Shown: in pieces, positions 1 to 4,508 of the stretch
Numbering within the stretch: position 1 is the stretch's first letter
Layout: every line of letters starts with the position of its first letter
DNA from: Firmicutes bacterium UBA5301
GTDB lineage: Bacteria; Bacillota; UBA5301
Direction: 5' to 3'
Assembly: GCA_002408345.1 (NCBI GenBank)
Contig: DHRX01000106.1
Location: forward strand, 19,581 to 26,115
DNA length: 6,535 nt
Position numbers and translations under genes: made by a program
Notes under the pieces: generated by a model
What the model was told of the DNA's origin: nothing
The model's input: only the letters and a program-made list of their open reading frames with translations
Databases searched by the model: none

Positions 1-2
1 CC

Positions 3-593
3 GATGAAATTGTTTTATCTAAAGTTATTGAGGGTAACCGGGAAGTTACCATGATTAAGAATGAACTCTTGGACTTCCTTAATGGACCTGCTAACGCTGA
101 AGCGATAAAACGTGGGGCTAGGATAGAGGGTAAGGATAAAGCTTTACAAGTGATCCCTGAACATCTAGATCAAGCGGCAGAAATTATTGGTAATACTGAA
201 GGTCAAGTGGTTGTGAGGATAGTTTCCTATGCCAATGCTTTGGTAGGGAATCCGGTGCCGGTTTATTTTCAGTTATTTAAGAATCAGCAGATTTTTGCTA
301 AGGGGGAAGTTATTGCTCAGGTTAAGGTCAGTAGTGAGCGTTCTGCTGATCAACTTTTGATTGACTTACTCAATCTATTAGGTGAAGTTAACGAAAAGGC
401 TATCAAATTAGGGATGATTACAACGCCGGAAGGTACTGTTGGGCAAACCGTTAATTGGACTGAAGTTCCCCAAACTATTAATAAAATAAAATCGTCTCAA
501 GGGCTGGTCGTTGTCTGTGCGGTGGCTAGTGAAGATACTTGGTCGGCCCAGGGCCCATTACAAATTAAGTTAGAAGTTATCCCGGAAAAGTAA
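3..593 (+). CDS. DUF3084-like protein, C-terminal part (5' truncated by window edge)
   Basis: The frame is open from base 3 to the TAA at 591-593, giving 196 codons. The ATG at 51 has no Shine-Dalgarno site, and the 16 codons before it (DEIVLSKVIEGNREVT) read as normal protein, so I treat the gene as truncated on the left, not starting at 51. The text resembles the C-terminal half of DUF3084 proteins, which as I recall carry an N-terminal membrane helix and coiled coil; that part would lie outside the window. Two similar halves are visible: each has a strand (EIVLSKV / GEVIAQVKV), an amphipathic helix (ELLDFLN...EAIKRGA / LLIDLLN...KAIKLGM) and a beta-rich end (VVVRIVSYAN / LVVVCAVASED). No catalytic motif is seen and the molecular function is unknown. 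The family call is from memory of its sequence pattern. It could also be a relative outside the formal family. Confidence 0.6.
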   Translation, partial: DEIVLSKVIEGNREVTMIKNELLDFLNGPANAEAIKRGARIEGKDKALQVIPEHLDQAAEIIGNTEGQVVVRIVSYANALVGNPVPVYFQLFKNQQIFAKGEVIAQVKVSSERSADQLLIDLLNLLGEVNEKAIKLGMITTPEGTVGQTVNWTEVPQTINKIKSSQGLVVVCAVASEDTWSAQGPLQIKLEVIPEK

Positions 594-660
594 ATCCGTG
601 CCAGTAGGAACAAGATTTGGACGGGGGGTAGCGGAAGGAAAACTAGTGGCCAGAGAGAAC

Positions 661-677
661 TATATAAAACATAAAAT
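661..677 (+). promoter_or_regulatory. weak AT-rich -10-like stretch, possible promoter for the barrel-gene leader
   Basis: TATAAA at 663-668 and TAAAAT at 672-677 each match the sigma-70/SigA -10 consensus at five of six positions. The only -35-like hexamer nearby is TGGCCA at 647-652 (four of six), 19 nt before the second one. The position would place a start site just before the paired elements at 701-793, which is why it is listed. The alternative is that the leader is transcribed from further upstream through the DUF3084-like gene. Confidence 0.2.
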
Positions 678-700
678 GACTTACATAAGCTATTTCCTTT

Positions 701-793
701 GTCACTGGTAGATGTAGTAGGTTTTGGAACCAAAGATAACGTTTAATTTACTCAGTTGTATACGCTAAACGTCCACCCAGCCAGTGACATCTA
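701..793 (+). promoter_or_regulatory. structured leader with nested and alternative stems, candidate cis-regulatory RNA
   Basis: GTCACTGG (701-708) is perfectly complementary to CCAGTGAC (781-788). Enclosed between them are a small hairpin (TTTG 723-726 with CAAA 731-734) and a 7-bp stem (ACGTTTA 739-745 with TAAACGT 766-772), so the segment can fold as a three-way junction. The next seven bases after the first strand, TAGATGT (709-715), are perfectly complementary to ACATCTA (787-793). That second pairing shares bases 787-788 with the first and crosses it, so the two are mutually exclusive. The element lies just before an intrinsic-terminator hairpin and upstream of the barrel gene. I do not recognise it as any riboswitch class I can recall, and no ligand or protein partner can be inferred. 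Confidence 0.5.
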
Positions 794-798
794 TTAGT

Positions 799-852
799 GG
801 GCGGGAAGGTATTGAGGAAACATGGATACTCAATGGCATTCCCGCCCTTTTT
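799..852 (+). terminator. intrinsic terminator hairpin, placed as an attenuator of the barrel gene
   Basis: GGGCGGGAA (799-807) pairs perfectly with TTCCCGCCC (839-847), and an inner 6-bp stem ATTGAG (811-816) pairs with CTCAAT (829-834). Five T residues follow directly (848-852). This is a strong rho-independent terminator shape. The ribosome binding site of the next gene begins only 10 nt later, leaving no room for a promoter in between, so transcripts of that gene must read through the hairpin. It could end DUF3084 transcription, act as a switchable attenuator, or both. Confidence 0.75.
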
Positions 853-862
853 ATATGCTGTT

Positions 863-867
863 GGAGG
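863..867 (+). promoter_or_regulatory. Shine-Dalgarno site that fixes the barrel-gene start
   Basis: GGAGG at 863-867 stands 8 nt before the ATG at 876. The longer in-frame ATG at 822 lies inside the terminator loop and the ATG at 855 overlaps its downstream flank; the protein from 876 begins directly with a signal peptide. This selects 876. Confidence 0.8.
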
Positions 868-875
868 TAACTGGT

Positions 876-2174
876 ATGAAGCCCCAGCTAAACAGAGCTT
901 TTATTCAGGCTTTGACCATAACCCTTATAGTCGTCGTATCTATCCTGCCTGCTCACGCTGGAGTAATTACCGGTAGCACCTCCTCTGAGGAGTTTCAGGC
1001 TAATCGTGATTTTGCTCAACGCTATAATTTGGTTTTTGATACTAATTTGGCAGAAGGTGTTCTGTTACAGGCTGAGGTTAGCGGAGAGTTTTCACAGGTT
1101 CCTTCCCCAGAAACACAATTAACTGCTTCGATCCCTTTAAATTTAGAGAGACTAGAGCTATTGGTGGATCAGGGAACTTGGGGGGGCCGGCTGGGTAATC
1201 GAATTCGAACGACTTTAGATAAATATACTATTTATGATCAAGAGTTTGCCGGGGTTGAGGCCCAGGTAGTAACGGATAATCTTGGAGCGACCCTATTACT
1301 AGGTGCAGAATTGGAAAATTCCTCCTTAGTTGCGGCAATTAATAGTCAGTATCAGCTCAACCCTAAACTGCAGATAGGTGGAACAGTTGTTGCTTTAGGC
1401 CTTGGTGAAGTTGATACCCAGACTGTTTACGGAATTAACAGCTACTTTACCCCGCTACCGAGTTTAGTTATCGGTGCCCAGTATTTTCAGAACAATGAAC
1501 TAGTGGGGGGGTCTGCCCTGGAGATAGTTGCTTGGACACAGTTAGCTGGGGTTACTTTGCGAGCAGACCTAGCCCAGGTTGACCCTAATTATGTAGCGCC
1601 GCTAGCGAATTCTGCAGAAACTTATATTTCCGGTGCAAAAGGGTATACCTTAAGCGCAGGGACTACCATAGGTTCTCTGGGGCTAAGCGCTGAGTATAGT
1701 ACCCATGATTACGAGGCAGCGGCTGAAAAGCGGGTAACAAAAGGGGTTTCAGCAGCTTTGCCGCTTATTCCCCAACACTTAGAGGTAGAGGCTAATTACC
1801 GTTTAGTAGATGTAGATGCCCTCTATTCCCCAAGTTATGCCTCATCAACAGTGGGTTTAGGTAGTAAATTAACATTAACAGATCAAATTACTCTAAAAGC
1901 AGGTTACGAGGTGGGTAAGGAAGGGGATCGGACAACCAAACAGTCTGTGACCGCCGACTTAAAACTACACCAAACCAATGTAACTGCAGGTTATCTTTAT
2001 AAAGAAGATGCTTTGCGACAAATCCAGCAAGAAGCAGGTATGGAGTTTGGTTACCAGATCAACGATTATACTCGCGTTACTGCTAAGTACCGTTTAATTA
2101 ACTTCGATAATATTGATGATAGCATGGATTTTAAGGAGAATTTTACGGGAGCTGAACTAAAGCTTCAGTTTTAA
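876..2174 (+). CDS. secreted beta-rich protein, candidate outer-membrane beta-barrel
   Basis: The start at 876 gives 432 residues. Residues 1-28 form a signal peptide (basic start, hydrophobic core LTITLIVVVSILP, AHA|G cleavage site), leaving a mature chain of about 404 residues. The rest has no hydrophobic helix. It is a run of short alternating strands (for example ATLLLGAEL, LQIGGTVVAL, VTLRADLAQV, VTADLKLHQ, VTAGYLYKE, RVTAKYRLI) separated by polar turns. It ends FTGAELKLQF, with Phe as the last residue and hydrophobic residues at -3 and -5, the pattern of the BAM-recognised beta-signal of outer membrane proteins. I infer insertion in an outer membrane. No SLH domain is fused, unlike OmpM-type porins of Negativicutes; a separate SLH protein is encoded next. 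The exact family and any substrate are unknown. It is bracketed by an upstream attenuator-like hairpin and a downstream terminator, so it probably forms its own unit or the end of one. Confidence 0.7.
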   Translation: MKPQLNRAFIQALTITLIVVVSILPAHAGVITGSTSSEEFQANRDFAQRYNLVFDTNLAEGVLLQAEVSGEFSQVPSPETQLTASIPLNLERLELLVDQGTWGGRLGNRIRTTLDKYTIYDQEFAGVEAQVVTDNLGATLLLGAELENSSLVAAINSQYQLNPKLQIGGTVVALGLGEVDTQTVYGINSYFTPLPSLVIGAQYFQNNELVGGSALEIVAWTQLAGVTLRADLAQVDPNYVAPLANSAETYISGAKGYTLSAGTTIGSLGLSAEYSTHDYEAAAEKRVTKGVSAALPLIPQHLEVEANYRLVDVDALYSPSYASSTVGLGSKLTLTDQITLKAGYEVGKEGDRTTKQSVTADLKLHQTNVTAGYLYKEDALRQIQQEAGMEFGYQINDYTRVTAKYRLINFDNIDDSMDFKENFTGAELKLQF

Positions 2175-2185
2175 TTAAAAGATTG

Positions 2186-2222
2186 ACCGCTCAGGATGGA
2201 TAGACCTGAGCGGTTCTTTTTT
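2186..2222 (+). terminator. intrinsic terminator after the barrel gene
   Basis: ACCGCTCAGG (2186-2195) and CCTGAGCGGT (2205-2214) form a perfect 10-bp stem with a 9-nt loop, followed by TCTTTTTT. It lies 12 nt after the stop codon and should end transcription of the barrel gene efficiently, separating it from the SLH gene. Confidence 0.93.
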
Positions 2223-2245
2223 GCCATAAGGAAGCATATTTTACC

Positions 2246-2282
2246 ATACTAAGCAGAAAAATAGTATTGAGTATTTTATACT
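2246..2282 (+). repeat. ATACT/AGTAT inverted-repeat cluster upstream of the SLH promoter
   Basis: The pentamers ATACT (2246-2250), AGTAT (2263-2267), AGTAT (2270-2274) and ATACT (2278-2282) make two back-to-back inverted repeats in an AT-rich stretch, about 24 bp upstream of the likely -35 region. This arrangement could be an operator, but short AT-rich pentamers recur by chance, so it is only a candidate. Confidence 0.25.
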
Positions 2283-2305
2283 TATTCTGGAGGATATTTT
2301 CCGGG

Positions 2306-2345
2306 TTTAGAGAAGTGAATAACATAAAGTATAATCTGCTATAAT
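2306..2345 (+). promoter_or_regulatory. promoter of the SLH gene with tandem -10 elements
   Basis: Two perfect TATAAT hexamers stand 10 bp apart, at 2330-2335 and 2340-2345. The second is preceded by TG at 2337-2338 plus one base, making an extended -10 (TGnTATAAT). The first has a -35-like TTTAGA at 2306-2311 (four of six) with an 18-nt spacer. A start site near 2352 is expected, which would give a leader of about 205 nt. The position after a strong terminator supports an independent promoter. Confidence 0.7.
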
Positions 2346-2351
2346 TGTAGC

Positions 2352-2540
2352 TTTTACCCATATGCTTGTCCTACTGGTGATCAGCGGAGGAGAGGAGGTG
2401 TACCCCTAAAACGCCACAGGAAAAGAGCCAGAAGGACTATTAGGCTACCTAAAGAGCCCGTTACCTACGGTGAACCGTAGAGGAAACAGGGCAACTCTAC
2501 CGGTTTTCGGTAGGGAGACGAGCTCAGTTTAACTATAATC
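2352..2540 (+). promoter_or_regulatory. long structured 5' leader of the SLH gene
   Basis: This roughly 190-nt non-coding stretch is between the likely start site and the ribosome binding site. Visible hairpins are CTACGG (2465-2470) with CCGTAG (2475-2480) around a TGAA tetraloop, and CTACCG (2497-2502) with CGGTAG (2508-2513). CCCGTT (2457-2462) can pair with AAC-A-GGG (2485-2491) to enclose the first hairpin, and GAGC (2454-2457) with GCTC (2522-2525) can enclose both; these two outer pairings compete for base 2457. A purine-rich tract with a perfect AGGAGG lies at 2386-2398 but no useful start codon follows it. No T-run follows the hairpins, so control of stability or translation is more likely than termination. 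I do not recognise a known riboswitch. Confidence 0.45.
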
Positions 2541-2549
2541 AGGGGGGAT
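2541..2549 (+). promoter_or_regulatory. Shine-Dalgarno site of the SLH gene
   Basis: AGGGGGGAT at 2541-2549 precedes the ATG at 2557 with about 8 nt spacing. A closer ATG at 2550 is in another frame and overlaps the site, and the 2557 start alone gives a signal peptide. Confidence 0.7.
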
Positions 2550-2556
2550 ATGCTGA

Positions 2557-3249
2557 ATGAAAAAAACACTAATATTGGTATTAAGCACTTTGTTACTATG
2601 TGGTTTAGCTGTGCCTGCGCTAGCTAATGCTTTCCCGGATGTGCCCGAGCACCATTGGGCTTATAAAGCGGTTGAGGAACTGTATGCCGCTGGTCTTGTC
2701 ATCGGTTACCCAGACGGGTCCTTCGGCGGTCAGCGTGCCTTAACTCGTTATGAATATGCTATGATCGTTTCCAGACTATATCAGCAGTTGCAGGTTATGG
2801 CTGAAGAAAACTTCAATCAATCCAGCAAAGCTTTAGAGGCTGCGAAAGCTGCTCAAGATATGGCTGCTAAAGCTCAACTAGCTGCTGATGCTGCTGCTCA
2901 GGGAGCACCGGTAGAACGGGTGATTGAGAAACACCTTATTGAGAATCAACCTGATCTTACTTCCGAAGAAGCGGCTAAAAAGGCTAGAGATCTTGCTGTT
3001 TTAGTCGACAGCTTACAGGATGAATTCTCTGCTGAAATTGCTGCTCTTAACGAGCGGGTAGACAATCTAGAAGAGCGGACTACTACTATGGAGAGCCGGG
3101 TTATCCGCCTCCAAGAGCGCCAGACCGCTACCGAAGATCGGGTTACCGCCGTTGAGGATCAGCTTGATGGTACCGAAAAAGGCGTGAGTCTTGCTAAGAA
3201 GCTCGGTTGGGCAGGGATTATCCTTGGCCTCATCGGCTGCGCTATCTAA
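2557..3249 (+). CDS. SLH-domain coiled-coil protein with C-terminal membrane helix, Omp-alpha-like outer-membrane tether
   Basis: The product has 230 residues. Residues 1-23 are a signal peptide (MKK start, hydrophobic core, ALA|N cleavage). Residues 26-74 are one SLH domain (FPDVPEHHWAYKAVEEL, then GLVIGYPDGSFG and LTRYEYAMIVSRL), which in this family binds peptidoglycan-linked polymers. Residues 85-115 are an Ala-rich helix, and 118-133 a Pro-containing break. Residues 135-208 are a coiled coil with regular a/d positions (I161, L164, V168, L171, M178, V182, L185, V196, V199, L203) and a 14-residue repeat. Residues 216-230 are a hydrophobic C-terminal helix. This order matches Omp-alpha of Thermotoga: SLH head, rod and membrane anchor, linking cell wall to outer membrane. 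The helix is short and holds a Cys; its insertion in the outer membrane is inferred. The neighbouring barrel gene supports an envelope role. The gene has its own promoter, leader and terminator. Confidence 0.85.
   Translation: MKKTLILVLSTLLLCGLAVPALANAFPDVPEHHWAYKAVEELYAAGLVIGYPDGSFGGQRALTRYEYAMIVSRLYQQLQVMAEENFNQSSKALEAAKAAQDMAAKAQLAADAAAQGAPVERVIEKHLIENQPDLTSEEAAKKARDLAVLVDSLQDEFSAEIAALNERVDNLEERTTTMESRVIRLQERQTATEDRVTAVEDQLDGTEKGVSLAKKLGWAGIILGLIGCAI
3046..3171 (+). repeat. three 14-codon repeats in the coiled coil
   Basis: Residues 164-177, 178-191 and 192-205 of the SLH protein align as three 14-residue units, each starting x-E-x-R-V (NERV, ESRV, EDRV at positions 2-5). Two heptads per unit keep the hydrophobic a/d spacing. 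The repeat is clearer in protein than in DNA, so it is old or maintained by structure, not a recent duplication. Confidence 0.6.
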
Positions 3250-3276
3250 CTACTTATAAAGTAATAGTCCTTACAC

Positions 3277-3305
3277 AAGCCCCCGGGTTTCCTGGGGGCT
3301 TCTCT
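3277..3305 (+). terminator. intrinsic terminator-like hairpin after the SLH gene
   Basis: AAGCCCCCGGG (3277-3287) pairs with CCTGGGGGCTT (3291-3301) through 11 positions, including one G-T wobble, around a TTT loop. The tail TTCTCT is a poor T-run. The ribosome binding site of the next gene starts at 3311, leaving no space for a promoter, so this hairpin probably allows partial readthrough into the YqgF-like gene. Confidence 0.75.
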
Positions 3306-3322
3306 ACAATAGGGGTGAAAAG

Positions 3323-3739
3323 ATGAGCTCAACAATTTTGGCCTTAGATCCAGGAACTGATAAACTGGGCTTGGCGGTGCTAGCCGGTGACGGTATGGTT
3401 CTGCACCGGGATGTAGTACCCCGGCCACTATTGGCTACTACGGTACAGGAGATAGTTACGGTGTACAAGCCTACCGTTGTTGTTTTAGGAGATGGTACCG
3501 GAGCGAAATCTTTCCAAACCGAATTAGAAAGAAGGAGATTACTACCCCAAAACTGTAACATAGTCATGGTTGACGAGTACCGCACTAGTGAAGAGGCACG
3601 TTGGGTTTATCTTAGAGAGCATCGACGGGGTTGGCGAAGACTAATCCCTCTAGGTTTACAGACCCCTGCGGAACCTTACGATGATTATGTTGCAGTAATT
3701 TTAGGTCGGCGTTATCTAAATAAGACTAAAACAAGGTAA
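3323..3739 (+). CDS. divergent RuvC/YqgF-like RNase H-fold protein
   Basis: This small protein has 138 residues, the usual size of YqgF/RuvX-type proteins. The start is supported by AGGGGTG at 3311-3317, 5 nt before the ATG. LALDPGTDKLGLAVL (6-20) is the first strand-turn-strand of the RNase H fold with the first acidic residue D9. VVVLGDGTGAKSF (52-64) follows, then VDEYRTSEEA (83-92) with candidate acids D84/E85, and PYDDYVAVILGRRYL (118-132) with D120/D121. These four acidic positions would form the metal site of a nuclease. The housekeeping YqgF signature around the second motif is not matched, so this is more likely a divergent relative than the 16S rRNA-processing YqgF itself; the substrate cannot be inferred. 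It probably depends on readthrough from the SLH transcript. Confidence 0.7.
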   Translation: MSSTILALDPGTDKLGLAVLAGDGMVLHRDVVPRPLLATTVQEIVTVYKPTVVVLGDGTGAKSFQTELERRRLLPQNCNIVMVDEYRTSEEARWVYLREHRRGWRRLIPLGLQTPAEPYDDYVAVILGRRYLNKTKTR

Positions 3740-3899
3740 TTGTAGCTCTAATCCGATAATTTATTTAGATTAGCTAATTCAAAGAAGGAAATGCGGAATT
3801 ATGTCGAATTAATTAGTGTTGTATTGTGTGCAAAGTTTCCCTTTTGCCATCTTTCCCCAAGAACTACTTGTCTGGTAAAAGTAGGAGGTCTAGTCCAGG
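3740..3899 (+). other. non-coding gap before atpH
   Basis: These 160 bases hold no supportable ORF. An imperfect inverted repeat is at the left: TAG-CT-CTAATC (3743-3753) with GATTAGCTA (3768-3776), 9 bp with a 2-nt bulge and a 14-nt AT-rich loop, without a T-run. It may be a weak terminator or an operator. I find no convincing promoter: TTGCCA at 3844-3849 matches -35 at five of six positions but has no -10 at a usable distance. The atp genes nonetheless probably start their own transcript here. Confidence 0.5.
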
Positions 3900-4469
3900 A
3901 TGATAAATCAAACGGTGGCCCGAAGGTATGCAGAGGCCCTGGTCGAGGTGGCTTCTGATTCCAACCTTTTGGACGAAGTAGAAGAACAGCTACGTAATAT
4001 TGTAGCAATAGTTGAAGAAGATGAAAAGCTAGCTACTCTGCTAGTGGATCCAAAGATTGTTCCTGATAAGAAGAAAACAATTTTGGAAGAACTTTTTGAT
4101 CAGCAAGTTAATCCCTATTTATTAAATATGTTGAAAGTTTTGGTAGATAAAAAACGCACCAGATATTTGAAAAATATCCTGGAGCAGTATGTGGAAGCAG
4201 CTAATAATGTACGGGGCATTGCGGTGGCCCATGTAATGTCGGCTCAAGCTTTAGATGAAGAGGCTTGTGCTAAATTAAGCAAACAGCTAGCTGAGCTGAC
4301 CGGTAAGCAAATCAAGTTGGCTATTACCGTTGACCCCACGTTGTTGGGAGGTGCTAAAGTCAGGATCGGCGATACGATAATCGACGGTTCGGTTACGAAT
4401 AAGCTATCTGGACTTGAGAAAGCTCTCAGCAATTTTCAGTTTAGCGTGGATAATGGTGATACGGACTAA
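3900..4469 (+). CDS. atpH: ATP synthase F1 delta subunit
   Basis: The product has 189 residues, close to the usual length of about 180. It forms the peripheral-stalk connection between the top of F1 and the b subunits. The N-terminal helical domain starts MINQTVARRYAEALVEVA, typical of bacterial delta/OSCP. The C-terminal family signature is at residues 144-173 (VDPTLLGGAKVRIGDTIIDG followed by SVTNKLSGLE). AGGAGG at 3883-3888 lies 11 nt before the ATG, a slightly long but acceptable spacing. It is the first atp gene of the run: what lies upstream is a YqgF-like gene and a 160-bp gap, not atpF. atpA follows after 39 bp. The tail FSVDNGDTD is acidic and not part of the conserved fold. Confidence 0.96.
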   Translation: MINQTVARRYAEALVEVASDSNLLDEVEEQLRNIVAIVEEDEKLATLLVDPKIVPDKKKTILEELFDQQVNPYLLNMLKVLVDKKRTRYLKNILEQYVEAANNVRGIAVAHVMSAQALDEEACAKLSKQLAELTGKQIKLAITVDPTLLGGAKVRIGDTIIDGSVTNKLSGLEKALSNFQFSVDNGDTD

Positions 4470-4508
4470 TTATAGATTTTCAGTTTAACAACAGGGGTGA
4501 GAGATTAA

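Noticed and set aside
497..733. Minus-strand ORF overlapping the DUF3084-like gene
   Set aside because: It covers the end of a plausible + strand gene and the leader, has no ribosome binding site I can support and no recognisable protein pattern.
822..875. N-terminal extension of the barrel protein from the ATG at 822
   Set aside because: It lies in the loop and 3' arm of the terminator hairpin, places 18 polar residues before a clean signal peptide, and the better-spaced GGAGG serves the ATG at 876.
2377..2409. Short GTG-started leader peptide of ten codons in the SLH leader
   Set aside because: The AGGAGG tract lies inside it, not before it, so nothing would initiate it, and its codons show no attenuation-like repeat.
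2484..2525. c-di-GMP-I (GEMM) riboswitch, suggested by ACAGGGCAA followed by a hairpin and GGGAGACG
   Set aside because: The second stem-loop with its tetraloop receptor and the GACGCAAAG-type junction are missing, and the order of elements does not fit the class.
2534..2539. Third TATAAT as a promoter just before the SLH ribosome binding site
   Set aside because: No -35-like hexamer stands at a usable distance and no TG extension precedes it; a start there would fall within the ribosome binding site.
2557..2620. Lipoprotein signal in the SLH protein (LLLC at residues 12-15)
   Set aside because: Leu directly before the Cys is atypical for a lipobox and a good signal peptidase I site (ALA) follows at residue 23.
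3246..3585. Minus-strand ORFs opposite the YqgF-like gene
   Set aside because: They are antisense to a well-supported gene and contain no family motif; one reads through the terminator stem.
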